Origin: Pseudomonas monteilii NBRC 103158 = DSM 14164
GTDB lineage: Bacteria > Pseudomonadota > Gammaproteobacteria > Pseudomonadales > Pseudomonadaceae
Length of the DNA stretch: 64,000 nucleotides
Direction: 5' to 3'
Assembly (NCBI RefSeq): GCF_000730605.1
Contig: NZ_BBIS01000008.1
Location: 62,001 to 126,000 of the forward strand
Part shown: one piece after another, positions 46,112-55,302 of the stretch
Numbering within the stretch: the stretch's first letter is position 1
How the letters are laid out: every line of letters begins with the position of its first letter
The notes under the pieces: model-generated
Told to the model about the DNA's origin: nothing
Seen by the model: only the letters and a program-made list of their open reading frames with translations
The model's database searches: none
Program-made: the position numbers and the translations under genes

Positions 46112-46702
46112 ATGGAAATACGCCTGTTGCACGGCGCCGCTATCGCGCCTTACATCGATGACCTTGCTCGCCTGCGCCTTAGCGTGTTTCGCGAGTTCCC
46201 CTACCTTTACGACGGCACTCCGGAATACGAGGCCGACCACCTCGCTACCTATGCCCGCTCCGGGCGCAGCCTGGCGGTGCTGGCACTGGACAACGGCAAG
46301 GTGGTTGGCGCCTCCACCGGCTTGCCATTGGTGGATGTAGCCCCCGAGTTCCAGCAGCCGTTCCTGGCCCAAGGGCGTGACCCGGCCAGCGTGTACTACT
46401 TCGGTGGGTCGCTGGTACTGCCGGAATACCGTGGTCAGGGCCTGGGGGTGCGCTTCTTCATCGAACGTGAATCTTACGCGCACAAGCTGGCCGAATTTGA
46501 TTACTGCGCATTCTGTGCGGTCGAGCGGCCAGGCGTGCACCCCAGACGGCCAGCAGACTACAAACCATTGCACGGCTTCTGGCGTAACCGTGGTTTTCTG
46601 CACGACCCATCGTTGCGCACAAGCTTTGCCTGGCGAGACCTGGATGAGACGGAAAGCACCGACAAACTGATGTCCTACTGGCTCAAGGAGCTGCCGATTT
46701 GA
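46112..46702 (+). CDS. GNAT-family N-acetyltransferase
   Basis: A 196-residue protein with the GNAT core: ILDDLARLRLSVFREFPYLYDG-type N-terminus and the acetyl-CoA-binding pyrophosphate loop LPEYRGQGLGVRFFIE near residue 110 (Q/RxxGxG/A). The substrate is unknown. It stands alone upstream of a REP pair and is divergent from the SnoaL-like gene. Confidence 0.85.
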   Translation: MEIRLLHGAAIAPYIDDLARLRLSVFREFPYLYDGTPEYEADHLATYARSGRSLAVLALDNGKVVGASTGLPLVDVAPEFQQPFLAQGRDPASVYYFGGSLVLPEYRGQGLGVRFFIERESYAHKLAEFDYCAFCAVERPGVHPRRPADYKPLHGFWRNRGFLHDPSLRTSFAWRDLDETESTDKLMSYWLKELPI

Positions 46703-46744
46703 GCAGCGTGGCGGCCTGTACCTAGAGTCCTGTGGAAACAACGA

Positions 46745-46839
46745 CGGCCCCTTCGCGGGCTTGCCCGCTCCCACAGGTATCGCCTAGCCCTGAGGCCTGC
46801 GCTGTCCCTGTGGGAGTGGGCAAGCCCGCGAAGGGGCCG
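46745..46839. repeat. REP pair, GCGGGCTTGCCCGC type
   Basis: Two inverted copies (CGGCCCCTTCGCGGGCTTGC ... GGGCAAGCCCGCGAAGGGGCCG) are separated by about 40 bp, between the convergent GNAT gene and fumarase. Confidence 0.87.
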
Positions 46840-46856
46840 CCGCAGTTACATCAGGC

Positions 46857-48380
46857 TTACTTCACTTCGACTGCCAGGCTCTGGGCAATCTTGCTCTGCC
46901 ACAGGGCAGGGCCAGTGATGTGTACCGACTCACCGTTGCTGTCTACGGCAACGGTCACCGGCATGTCCTTGACCTCGAACTCGTAGATCGCTTCCATGCC
47001 CAGCTCGGCGAAGGCCAGGACCTTCGACTTGCGGATGGCCTGGGCCACCAGGTAGGCAGCGCCACCCACGGCCATCAGGTAGACGGCTTTGTTATCCTTG
47101 ATCGCTTCGATGGCGGTCGGGCCACGCTCGGACTTGCCGATCATGCCCAGCAGGCCGGTTTGCTCAAGGATCTGGCGGGTGAACTTGTCCATGCGGGTAG
47201 CGGTGGTCGGGCCGGCTGGGCCTACCACTTCGTCACCGACCGGGTCGACCGGGCCTACGTAGTAGATGAAGCGGCCTTTCAGGTCTACTGGCAGCTCTTC
47301 GCCACGGTTGAGCATCTCGACCATGCGCTTGTGCGCAGCATCGCGGCCGGTCAGCATCTTGCCGTTGAGCAGGATGGTCTCGCCCGGCTTCCAGCTGGCG
47401 ACTTCTTCCGGGGTGATGTCGTCGAGGTTGACGCGACGGGCGCTCGGGCCGGCTTCCCAGACGATTTCCGGGTAAGCGTCCAGCGACGGTGCTTCCAGCT
47501 CGGCCGGGCCGGAGCCATCGAGCACGAAATGGGCGTGGCGGGTAGCGGCGCAGTTGGGGATCATGCACACCGGCAGCGAGGCGGCGTGAGTCGGGTAATC
47601 CATGATCTTGACGTCGAGCACGGTGGTCAGGCCACCCAGGCCCTGGGCGCCGATGCCCAGTTGGTTGACCTTCTCGAACAGCTCCAGACGGATTTCTTCG
47701 AGGCGGTTCTGCGGGCCACGGGCTTTCAGCTCATGGATGTCGATGGACTCCATCAACACTTCCTTGGCCATGACGGCGGCTTTCTCGGCGGTACCGCCGA
47801 TGCCGATGCCGAGCATGCCAGGCGGGCACCAGCCAGCGCCCATGGTCGGGACGGTTTTCAGTACCCAGTCGACGATCGAGTCGGACGGGTTGAGCATGGC
47901 CATCTTCGACTTGTTCTCGGAACCACCGCCTTTGGCAGCCACGTCCACTTCCACTTTGTCGCCAGGGACGATCGAGTAGTGGATGACCGCTGGGGTGTTG
48001 TCCTTGGTGTTCTTGCGGGCACCGGCCGGGTCGGCCAGGATCGAAGCGCGCAGGACGTTTTCCGGCAGGTTGTAGGCGCGACGCACACCTTCGTTGATCA
48101 TGTCGTCGACGCTCAGGGTAGCGCCGTCCCAGCGCACGTCCATGCCCACGCGCACGAACACGGTGACGATACCGGTGTCCTGGCAGATCGGGCGGTGGCC
48201 GGTGGCGCACATGCGCGAGTTGATCAGGATCTGGGCGATGGAATCGCGAGCAGCGGGCGACTCTTCACGCAGGTAGGCCTCGTGCATGGCCTGGATGAAA
48301 TCGACGGGGTGGTAGTACGAAATGAATTGCAGGGCGTCGGCGACGCTCTGAATCAGGTCGTCTTGCTTGATCACGGTCAT
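46857..48380 (-). CDS. fumA: class I fumarate hydratase (iron-sulfur)
   Basis: A 507-residue oxygen-sensitive [4Fe-4S] fumarase that interconverts fumarate and malate in the TCA cycle. N-terminal and C-terminal domains are both present, with cysteines at CATGHRPICQDTG (near residue 60-70) and at MIPNCAATRHAH (near 275). The catalytic region GPAGPTTATRMDKF is near 415. ATG 48380 has AGGAG upstream; a longer reading has no support. Pseudomonads also keep class II enzymes elsewhere. Single gene, next to a REP pair. Confidence 0.93.
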   Translation of the reverse strand: MTVIKQDDLIQSVADALQFISYYHPVDFIQAMHEAYLREESPAARDSIAQILINSRMCATGHRPICQDTGIVTVFVRVGMDVRWDGATLSVDDMINEGVRRAYNLPENVLRASILADPAGARKNTKDNTPAVIHYSIVPGDKVEVDVAAKGGGSENKSKMAMLNPSDSIVDWVLKTVPTMGAGWCPPGMLGIGIGGTAEKAAVMAKEVLMESIDIHELKARGPQNRLEEIRLELFEKVNQLGIGAQGLGGLTTVLDVKIMDYPTHAASLPVCMIPNCAATRHAHFVLDGSGPAELEAPSLDAYPEIVWEAGPSARRVNLDDITPEEVASWKPGETILLNGKMLTGRDAAHKRMVEMLNRGEELPVDLKGRFIYYVGPVDPVGDEVVGPAGPTTATRMDKFTRQILEQTGLLGMIGKSERGPTAIEAIKDNKAVYLMAVGGAAYLVAQAIRKSKVLAFAELGMEAIYEFEVKDMPVTVAVDSNGESVHITGPALWQSKIAQSLAVEVK

Positions 48381-48628
48381 GCAGCGCGCTCCTCTTAAAG
48401 ACGGGAACATTCATTAAGGCGCTCGACGGTGCCGACCAGCGTGTCGAAGCGCCTTGCAAGGCGCCGGCAGGTCAGGCCGACGGAAAAAGGCGCGGCAGTA
48501 TAGCGCGCATCCGTGCCGGGCACACCTGCGGCCGGTCTGGACCATGGTCGGCAGTGGTTGGGCATCCTTTTTGCTGCCATTGCGCGCTTGGCTTACAGTG
48601 GACTGTGATTTGTGGAGAACGACCAACC

Positions 48629-49549
48629 ATGCCCGAACTTTGCGTGGGCGAGCGCCGCTGGGCGGTGCCAACCGGCAGCAACCTGCTCGATGCCTTGAAC
48701 GATGCCGGGCTCAACGTGCCTTACAGCTGCCGCGCCGGCAGTTGCCATGCCTGCCTGGTGCATTGCCTGGCCGGGCAACCGCTGGACGCCTTGCCCGAGG
48801 CCCTGGCGCTGGACAAGCATGCCCTGGGCTGGCGCCTGGCCTGCCAGTGTCGGGTGGTCGAGGACCTGCAGGTGGCGCTGTTCGACCCGCAGCGCGATGG
48901 CGTGCCGGCCCATGTCTGTGCGTTGGACTGGTTCGGTGATGTATTGCGCGTGCGGCTGCGGCCTGAGCGGGCGGTGCGTTACCAGGCGGGGCAGCATGTG
49001 GTGTTGTGGAATGGTTCGGTGGCGCGGCCGTATTCGCTGGCCAGTCTGCCGGGGGAAGAGGACTTTCTGGAGTTCCACATCGATTGCCAGCGCCCTGGCG
49101 CTTTCTGCGACAAGGCCCGTGGCTTGCGGCTGGGTGATGTGCTGCGCCTGGGTGAGTTCAGAGGCGGTGCGTTGCATTACGATCCGGACTGGCAGGATCG
49201 GCCTCTATGGCTGCTGGCTGCGGGCACCGGGCTTGCGCCGTTGTGGGGCATCCTGCGCGAGGCGGTGCGGCAGGGGCATCGCGGCGAGATTCGGGTGCTG
49301 CATGTGGCGGGTGACAGCGCCGGGCATTATCTGGCTGGGCCGTTGCAGGAAATGGCAGGTGTGACTGTCGGGTTGGTATTGGCGGAGCAGATGGAGGAGG
49401 CGCTGGCGGGGTTACGGCCGACGTCACGGCAGACGGTGGTACTGGTGTGTGGGGCACCGGGGAGTGTCGAGCGGTTTGCGCGGCGCCTGTTCATTGCCGG
49501 GGTGCCGCGGGGGCAGGTGTTTGCCGATGTATTTGTCGAGCATGCCTGA
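48629..49549 (+). CDS. 2Fe-2S ferredoxin / FAD-NAD(P)H oxidoreductase
   Basis: A 306-residue two-part flavoprotein. An N-terminal plant-type [2Fe-2S] ferredoxin domain has Cys34, Cys39, Cys42 and Cys72 as ligands (CRAGSCHAC ... LACQC). An FAD domain follows with RPYSLAS (near residue 138), then an NAD(P)-binding domain with LLAAGTGLAPLWGIL (near 195). This is the layout of reductase components of oxygenases. No oxygenase lies nearby, so the partner is unknown. The ATG at 48629 has GGAGAA upstream. It is divergent from fumarase. Confidence 0.87.
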   Translation: MPELCVGERRWAVPTGSNLLDALNDAGLNVPYSCRAGSCHACLVHCLAGQPLDALPEALALDKHALGWRLACQCRVVEDLQVALFDPQRDGVPAHVCALDWFGDVLRVRLRPERAVRYQAGQHVVLWNGSVARPYSLASLPGEEDFLEFHIDCQRPGAFCDKARGLRLGDVLRLGEFRGGALHYDPDWQDRPLWLLAAGTGLAPLWGILREAVRQGHRGEIRVLHVAGDSAGHYLAGPLQEMAGVTVGLVLAEQMEEALAGLRPTSRQTVVLVCGAPGSVERFARRLFIAGVPRGQVFADVFVEHA

Positions 49550-49567
49550 GGCATGTGTTGATTGTAC

Positions 49568-49647
49568 CGGCCTCATCGCGACCTTCGGTCGCTCCTACAG
49601 AGAATTGCGATCCCCTGTAGGAGCGACCGAAGGTCGCGATGAGGCCG
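49568..49647. repeat. REP pair, GCGACCGAAGGTCGC type
   Basis: Two inverted copies (CGGCCTCATCGCGACCTTCG ... CGAAGGTCGCGATGAGGCCG) surround about 35 bp between the convergent ferredoxin-reductase and pykA genes. The core differs from the GCGGGC type seen elsewhere in the window. Confidence 0.85.
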
Positions 49648-49668
49648 TCAAGCGGACCCCGAGGGCTA

Positions 49669-51123
49669 TCAGCCGACCAGCGGGTCACCAACGTGCAGGA
49701 TCTTCATCCCGTTGGTGCCACCGATGGTGTGGTAGCTGTCACCCTTGGTCAGGATCACCCAGTCACCTTGCTCTACCAAGCCACGCTTGAGCAGTTCGTC
49801 GACTGCGGCCTGGCTTACCTTGTCGGCCGGCAGCGAAGCCGGGTCGAAGGCGATCGGGTACACGCCACGGAACATGTTGGCGCGTGCCTGGGTGGCGCGG
49901 TGCGGCGACAGGGCGAAGATCGGCACGTGCGAACGCAGGCGCGACATGATCAGCGGGGTGTAGCCGCTTTCGGTCAGGGCGATGATCGCCTTCACGCCCG
50001 GGAAGTGGTTGGCGGTGTACATGGCCGCCAGGGCGATGCTTTCGTCGCAACGCTCGAAGGTGGTGTGCAGGCGGTGGCTGGACTTCTGGCTCGTCGGGTG
50101 CTTTTCAGCGCCCAGGCAGATGCGGGCCATGGCCTGAACGGCTTCGATCGGGTACGAACCGGCAGCACTTTCAGCCGACAGCATCACCGCGTCGGTATTG
50201 TCCAGCACGGCGTTGGCCACGTCGGACACTTCGGCACGGGTCGGCATCGGGTTCTGGATCATCGACTCCATCATCTGGGTCGCCACGATCACCGCTTTGT
50301 TGTTGCGGCGGGCGTGCTGGATGATCTTCTTCTGGATCGCGATCAGCTCGGCATCGCCGATTTCCACGCCCAGGTCGCCACGGGCAACCATCACCGCGTC
50401 GGAGGCGGCGATCAGCTTGTCGAGGGTCTCGTCGTCGGCAACCGCTTCGGCGCGTTCGATCTTGGCTACCAGCCAGGCGCTGCCACCGGCTTCGTCACGC
50501 AGCTTGCGCGCGTATTCCATGTCGCTGGCGTCACGCGGGAAGGACACGGCCAGGTAGTCCAGGTCCATTTCCGCAGCCAGCTTGATGTCGGCCTTGTCTT
50601 TTTCGGTCAGGGCCGGAGCAGTCAGGCCGCCACCTTTGCGGTTGATGCCTTTGTGGTCCGACAGTGGGCCACCGATGATCACCACGCAGTGCAGGGCATC
50701 TGCAGTGGCGGTTTCGACGCGCATGACCACGCGGCCATCGTCCAGCAGCAGTTCGTCACCGACGCCGCAGTCTTTGACCAGGTCGGGGTAGTCGATACCG
50801 ACGATGTCCTGGTTGCCTTCGGTCAGCGGGTGGGCGGTAGAGAAGGTGAACTTGTCACCGATCTTCAATTCGATGCGCTTGTTGGCGAACTTGGCGATGC
50901 GGATCTTCGGACCCTGCAGGTCGCCCAGCAATGCTACATGGCGGCCGTTCTTGGCGGCGATGTCACGGATCAGGCGCGCGCGGGCCTTGTGCTCGTCCGG
51001 AGTGCCGTGGGAGAAGTTCAGACGTGCCACGTCCAGGCCGGCGAGGATCAGCTGTTCGATCACTTCCGGCGAGTTGCTGGCGGGGCCAAGGGTGGCGACG
51101 ATTTTGGTACGGCGGATGCTCAT
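49669..51123 (-). CDS. pykA: pyruvate kinase (type II)
   Basis: A 484-residue pyruvate kinase (phosphoenolpyruvate + ADP to pyruvate + ATP). The N-terminus RRTKIVATLGPASNSPE and the catalytic stretch VMVARGDLGVEIG (near 240) with Lys in KIERAEAV are intact. The C-terminal domain ends in GTNGMKILHVGD. Sequence and neighbourhood fit the PykA paralogue of pseudomonads. It is transcribed alone and divergent from a small lipoprotein gene. Confidence 0.95.
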   Translation of the reverse strand: MSIRRTKIVATLGPASNSPEVIEQLILAGLDVARLNFSHGTPDEHKARARLIRDIAAKNGRHVALLGDLQGPKIRIAKFANKRIELKIGDKFTFSTAHPLTEGNQDIVGIDYPDLVKDCGVGDELLLDDGRVVMRVETATADALHCVVIIGGPLSDHKGINRKGGGLTAPALTEKDKADIKLAAEMDLDYLAVSFPRDASDMEYARKLRDEAGGSAWLVAKIERAEAVADDETLDKLIAASDAVMVARGDLGVEIGDAELIAIQKKIIQHARRNNKAVIVATQMMESMIQNPMPTRAEVSDVANAVLDNTDAVMLSAESAAGSYPIEAVQAMARICLGAEKHPTSQKSSHRLHTTFERCDESIALAAMYTANHFPGVKAIIALTESGYTPLIMSRLRSHVPIFALSPHRATQARANMFRGVYPIAFDPASLPADKVSQAAVDELLKRGLVEQGDWVILTKGDSYHTIGGTNGMKILHVGDPLVG

Positions 51124-51302
51124 GCACAGACTCCTATAGTGAAGCGCAGCGAAAGGCTACTCCTGAATCTCGCTGTAGTCATTGTTCCGTTGCACTACCT
51201 GCGACCAAGGCAGGGTGGCATTTGAACGGGCAGGGTATGCTTGCAAAACGCTGTGAAGATTTGTTGGCGTTGGCCGATAAACAGGCATCAAAGGAGATCC
51301 CC

Positions 51303-51689
51303 ATGCGAGCCCTGATCGTTTTAGCCCTGGCCGCCAGCGTCGTCGGCTGTACCCGCTGGTCCATGGACCACCACCTGAACAATGCCTACCGTGCCTACGA
51401 CCGTGGCGATTGCGCCCGGGTCATGCTGGAACTGTCGCAGGTCGACCGCACCAGCCGTGCGCGGCCATTCATCCACCCTGAGGTGTCGCTGCTACGCGGC
51501 CAATGCCTGGAGCGCCAGGCGCTTTATGTGGATGCCGCGCAGACCTATCAGTACCTGATCCAGCAGTATCCAGGCAACGAGTATGCCTATCGCGCCCAGG
51601 CCCGCCTGCAGACGCTGGAGAAACTGGGCCATTTGCGCGACGGTGAAACGGCGGTGGCCAAGCCGGTGACTACCGTACCTTGGCGCTAA
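51303..51689 (+). CDS. small TPR-like lipoprotein
   Basis: A 128-residue lipoprotein (lipobox SVVGC, Cys16) whose mature part is made of helical pairs of tetratricopeptide type: NNAYRAYDRGDCARVMLELSQV and ALYVDAAQTYQYLIQQYPGNEYAYRAQARL. Such proteins scaffold envelope complexes. I do not recognise a named family. ATG 51303 follows AAGGAGATCCCC. Divergent from pykA. Confidence 0.8.
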   Translation: MRALIVLALAASVVGCTRWSMDHHLNNAYRAYDRGDCARVMLELSQVDRTSRARPFIHPEVSLLRGQCLERQALYVDAAQTYQYLIQQYPGNEYAYRAQARLQTLEKLGHLRDGETAVAKPVTTVPWR

Positions 51690-51812
51690 CACCAAGGTGT
51701 GGTTTATTTCACGAGATTTGCAGCGCGTGCTGCGCTAATCTGTAACTCAGCTGTTACAACAACCGCCAGTTCCTTGTATTCCTGGCATCAGGTACGGAAT
51801 ACACTTGCGATC

Positions 51813-52172
51813 ATGTTCAACAAGCGCCACATCGAACGCCATCAGCTGCCTTGTGTCCTCAAGGTGTTCAACCGGTTTACCAACCAGGAAATCGGCCAGC
51901 TAGGCAATGCCTCCGAAGATGGCTTGATGGTCATCAGCCAGCTGCCCGTGCTGGTCGGGCCGGATTACGAGCTGCAACTGCGCATGCCGTTGGGCGGCGG
52001 GGGGCATCAGTTCGTCAACCTCACCGCCAGTTGCCTGTGGTGCCGCGAAGACCAGACGCCCGGGCACTATGATTCGGGCTTCATGCTGCTGCAGGCACCG
52101 CGCGAATACGACGAGTTCGTGCATTCGTTGCGTGATTACTTCAGTTTCCACCCCGCCAACGCTTCTGTCTGA
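51813..52172 (+). CDS. PilZ-domain cyclic-di-GMP-binding protein
   Basis: A 119-residue single-domain PilZ protein. Both ligand motifs are present: Arg5-x-x-x-Arg9 (RHIER) and Asn32-x-Ser34-x-x-Gly37 (NASEDG), so it should bind cyclic-di-GMP. The output is unknown; single-domain PilZ proteins act by binding partners. Its presence in the same window as BifA is likely coincidental. ATG 51813; the ribosome-binding site is weak. Confidence 0.85.
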   Translation: MFNKRHIERHQLPCVLKVFNRFTNQEIGQLGNASEDGLMVISQLPVLVGPDYELQLRMPLGGGGHQFVNLTASCLWCREDQTPGHYDSGFMLLQAPREYDEFVHSLRDYFSFHPANASV

Positions 52173-52214
52173 GGCTGCGCTAGAATCGGGTCGACCTCGA
52201 TACAGGACGAACCC

Positions 52215-53648
52215 GTGACCTCCAGCATTTTCTGGCACGACTACGAAACCACCGGCATCAACCCGCGCTGCGACCGCCCACTGCAGGTGGCCGGTGTGCG
52301 CACTGACTTTGACCTCAACGAGATTGACGAGCCGATCAGCCTTTATTGCCGGCCCTCTGACGATATCCTGCCGCATCCGGCCGCTTGCCTGGTGACCGGC
52401 ATCACGCCACAGCTGCTGGCCGAGCAGGGGTTGTGCGAAGCCGAGTTCATGACCCGGGTGCATGCACAGCTGGCTCAACCGGGCACCTGTGGTGCCGGCT
52501 ACAACACCCTGCGCTTTGACGATGAAGTGACCCGCTACAGTCTATACCGCAACTTTTTCGACCCTTATGCCCGTGAGTGGCAGGGCGGCAACAGCCGCTG
52601 GGACCTGATCGATATCGTGCGTACCGCCTATGCCTTGCGCCCGGACGGTATTGAATGGCCGCAGCAGGACGGCCGTACCAGCCTGCGCCTGGAGCTGCTG
52701 AGCAAGGCCAATGGCATTGATCACGGGCATGCCCACGAAGCGCTTTCCGACGTACGGGCAACCATTGCCCTGGCCCGCCTGATTCGGCAAAAGCAGCCAA
52801 AATTGTATGACTGGCTGTTCCAGTTACGCAGTAAGCATAAAGTGATGGAGCACATCCGTTTGTTACAGCCGCTGGTGCATATATCCGGGCGCTTTTCGGC
52901 GGCGCGTAGTTACCTGGGTGTCGTATTGCCACTGGCCTGGCACCCGCGTAATCGCAATGCACTGATTGTGTGCGACCTGCATCAGGAAACCCTACCGTTA
53001 CTACGGGAAAGTGCTGAAGTTTTGCGCCAGCGTTTGTACACCCGGCATGATGAATTGGCCGAGGGGGAATTACCGGTACCGCTCAAATTGGTGCAGATCA
53101 ATCGCTGCCCGGTACTGGCGCCGTTGTCGGTATTGCGCCCGGTCGATCAACAGCGATTGGGCCTGGACTTGACGTTGTTACAATTGCGCGGTGAAGAGTT
53201 GGCCAATCAACAGGCGCAATGGCAAGACAAGCTGGAGCACATCTATGGCAAGGATGAGTTTGCCCCGAGTGAGGACCCGGAACAGCAATTGTACGAGGGT
53301 TTTATTGACGACCGTGACCGGCGCTTATGCGAGCAAGTTCGTGCGCTGGAACCGGCGCAGTTGAGCCATGGGCACTGGATGTTCGATGACCCGCGCTTAC
53401 CCGAACTGCTGTTCCGTTACCGGGCGCGTAACTTCCCCGACACCTTGAACAGCGAAGAACGCCAGCGCTGGCATGGCTTCTGCCAGCAGCGCCTGAGCGA
53501 CCCGCGATGGGGGGCACCGAACACGCTGGGTGACTTTGAGCAGGCACGCCAGCAAGCCTGGGAGGGCGCGGACGAAGCGGGCCGGCGTGTGCTGGAGGCT
53601 TGGCAAGTGCATGCCCGGCAATTGCAGGCACAATTTGCAGTTGGCTGA
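52215..53648 (+). CDS. sbcB: exonuclease I
   Basis: A 477-residue 3'-5' single-strand DNA exonuclease of the DnaQ-like type. Exo motifs are visible: HDYETTG (residues 8-14, acidic pair DxE), YNTLRFDDEVTRY (near 100) and HGHAHEALSDVRATI (near 177, HxxxxD). The C-terminal SH3-like and helical extension is present. Length equals E. coli SbcB (475). It acts in recombination and mismatch repair. The start is a GTG with CAGGACGA upstream. A strong terminator follows. Confidence 0.95.
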   Translation: MTSSIFWHDYETTGINPRCDRPLQVAGVRTDFDLNEIDEPISLYCRPSDDILPHPAACLVTGITPQLLAEQGLCEAEFMTRVHAQLAQPGTCGAGYNTLRFDDEVTRYSLYRNFFDPYAREWQGGNSRWDLIDIVRTAYALRPDGIEWPQQDGRTSLRLELLSKANGIDHGHAHEALSDVRATIALARLIRQKQPKLYDWLFQLRSKHKVMEHIRLLQPLVHISGRFSAARSYLGVVLPLAWHPRNRNALIVCDLHQETLPLLRESAEVLRQRLYTRHDELAEGELPVPLKLVQINRCPVLAPLSVLRPVDQQRLGLDLTLLQLRGEELANQQAQWQDKLEHIYGKDEFAPSEDPEQQLYEGFIDDRDRRLCEQVRALEPAQLSHGHWMFDDPRLPELLFRYRARNFPDTLNSEERQRWHGFCQQRLSDPRWGAPNTLGDFEQARQQAWEGADEAGRRVLEAWQVHARQLQAQFAVG

Positions 53649-53661
53649 TCACCAGACAAAC

Positions 53662-53690
53662 AAAAACGCCGGCGATGTGCCGGCGTTTTT
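53662..53690. terminator. bidirectional intrinsic terminator, sbcB/mvaT
   Basis: A perfect 12-bp stem AAAAACGCCGGC/GCCGGCGTTTTT with a GATGT loop lies between convergent sbcB and mvaT. A and T runs on both sides allow use from either direction. Confidence 0.92.
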
Positions 53691-53721
53691 GTTGCGATAA
53701 GCAAAAGGCGTAGATGGACAA

Positions 53722-54099
53722 TCAGTCCAGCAGGGTCGCCCAGCTTTCAACCACATCGCCACCCCAAGTGGCTTTCCACTCTTTCAGGGTTTTGTGGTTG
53801 CCGCCTTTGGTTTCGATCACTTCACCGTTGTGCGGGTTTTTGTATTGCTTGACCTTGCGTGCACGCTTGGTGGCAACAGCCTTGACCGCACCACGAGGTG
53901 CCTTGCTCAGTTTCGACTCTGGGTCGAGCAGGGCAATCACGTCGCGCAGCGACTTGGAGTACTCGCCCATCAGTGCACGCAGTTTGCCTTCGAACTCCAG
54001 TTCTTTCTTCAGCTTGTCATCCTGCGACAGGTTGGCCAGGCGGGCCTGAAGTTCCTTGATGGCTTCTTCGGTGGCGCGGTACTCGTTGATCAGGGACAT
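53722..54099 (-). CDS. mvaT: MvaT/TurB-type H-NS family nucleoid protein
   Basis: A 125-residue xenogeneic silencer. The N-terminal coiled-coil oligomerisation region (INEYRATEEAIKELQARLANL) is followed by a flexible basic linker. The C-terminal DNA-binding part contains the AT-hook-like KYKNPHNGEVIETKGGNHKTLKEW, close to the MvaT consensus. It binds AT-rich DNA across the chromosome and represses horizontally acquired genes. P. putida carries several such proteins; synteny with sbcB and purU matches the main MvaT-type copy. Single gene. Confidence 0.93.
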   Translation of the reverse strand: MSLINEYRATEEAIKELQARLANLSQDDKLKKELEFEGKLRALMGEYSKSLRDVIALLDPESKLSKAPRGAVKAVATKRARKVKQYKNPHNGEVIETKGGNHKTLKEWKATWGGDVVESWATLLD

Positions 54100-54384
54100 G
54101 GAGTGTTCCTTAATGCGTGTTCAGAAATGTGTGGGGCAATAATAGACAGGCGATAGTCGCAAGTAAACATGCTATTGGACAATTAACTGTTAATTAAGCT
54201 GTGACAACATTTCTCCACGTGAACAAAAATTTACATAAAGGCCCGCTATTTCGTCATGTCTGTCAGTCAAAGCGCGCTGCTGCGTTTGCAGGCCAGCATT
54301 GACCCACGCGGCTGCGATCAATACTGCGTTTTTTCTGTCGGGCCGCTAGAATAGGCGCCTTTGCGAAGTTCTGGAGTCTCATTC

Positions 54385-55236
54385 ATGCGCACCTATCGTC
54401 TGGTGATCGCCTGCCCCGACCGCGTAGGCATCGTGGCGAAAGTCAGTAATTTCCTGGCCTTGTACAATGGCTGGATCAACGAGGCCAGCCACCACTCTGA
54501 TGAGCACAGCGGCTGGTTCTTCATGCGCCATGAAATCCGCGCCGAATCGCTGCCGTTCGGTATCGAAGCCTTCCGCGAGGCGTTTGCGCCAATTGCCGAA
54601 GAGTTCTCCATGACCTGGCGCATTACCGACTCGGCGCAGAAAAAGCGCGTGGTGCTGATGGCCAGCCGCGAGTCGCACTGCCTGGCCGACCTGCTGCATC
54701 GCTGGCATACAGACGAACTGGACTGCGAGATCCCCTGCGTGATCTCCAACCACAACGACCTGCGCAGCATGGTCGAGTGGCACGGTATTCCGTTCTTCCA
54801 TGTACCGGTCGACCCCAAGGACAAGGCCCCGGCCTTTGCCGAAGTGTCGCGCCTGGTCAATGAGCATGCCGCTGACGTGGTAGTGCTGGCCCGCTATATG
54901 CAAATCCTGCCGCCGCAACTGTGCCAGGACTATGCCGAGAAGGTGATCAACATTCACCACAGCTTCCTGCCGTCGTTCGTCGGTGCCAAGCCTTACCATC
55001 AGGCCGCTCTGCGTGGCGTGAAGCTGATCGGTGCGACCTGCCACTACGTTACCGAAGAGCTGGACGCCGGCCCGATCATCGAGCAGGACGTGGTACGCGT
55101 CAGCCATGCCGACAGCATCGAAGACATGGTCCGCTTTGGCCGCGATGTCGAAAAGATGGTGCTGGCCCGAGGCCTGCGTTATCACCTGGAAGACCGGGTG
55201 CTGGTGCATGGCAACAAGACCGTGGTGTTTGACTGA
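54385..55236 (+). CDS. purU: formyltetrahydrofolate deformylase
   Basis: A 283-residue enzyme that hydrolyses 10-formyl-THF to formate and THF. The N-terminal ACT domain (RTYRLVIACPDRVGIVAKVSNFL, residues 2-24) is followed by a formyltransferase-like domain with the catalytic NIHHSFLPSFVGAKPYHQA (near residue 195) and HYVTEELDAGPIIEQ (near 228, catalytic Asp). ATG 54385 follows CTGGAG. The roughly 285-bp AT-rich gap before it holds the divergent mvaT and purU promoters; I see no extra gene there. Confidence 0.93.
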   Translation: MRTYRLVIACPDRVGIVAKVSNFLALYNGWINEASHHSDEHSGWFFMRHEIRAESLPFGIEAFREAFAPIAEEFSMTWRITDSAQKKRVVLMASRESHCLADLLHRWHTDELDCEIPCVISNHNDLRSMVEWHGIPFFHVPVDPKDKAPAFAEVSRLVNEHAADVVVLARYMQILPPQLCQDYAEKVINIHHSFLPSFVGAKPYHQAALRGVKLIGATCHYVTEELDAGPIIEQDVVRVSHADSIEDMVRFGRDVEKMVLARGLRYHLEDRVLVHGNKTVVFD

Positions 55237-55262
55237 CACTGGCTGGTTGGCTCTGAGACTCT

Positions 55263-55279
55263 GGGGCGCAAAGCGCCCC
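55263..55279. terminator. GGGGCGC-AAA-GCGCCCC hairpin after purU
   Basis: A 7-bp perfect stem with an AAA loop begins 26 bp after the purU stop, without a T run. It is the fourth member of the AAA-loop hairpin family in the window. Confidence 0.4.
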
Positions 55280-55302
55280 CGGGAATCCTGAAAGGAATAC
55301 CC

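Noticed and set aside
46920..48398. 492-codon open frame antisense to fumarase
   Set aside because: Fumarase is certain on the other strand. The antisense product is a typical high-GC shadow with no signal or domain.
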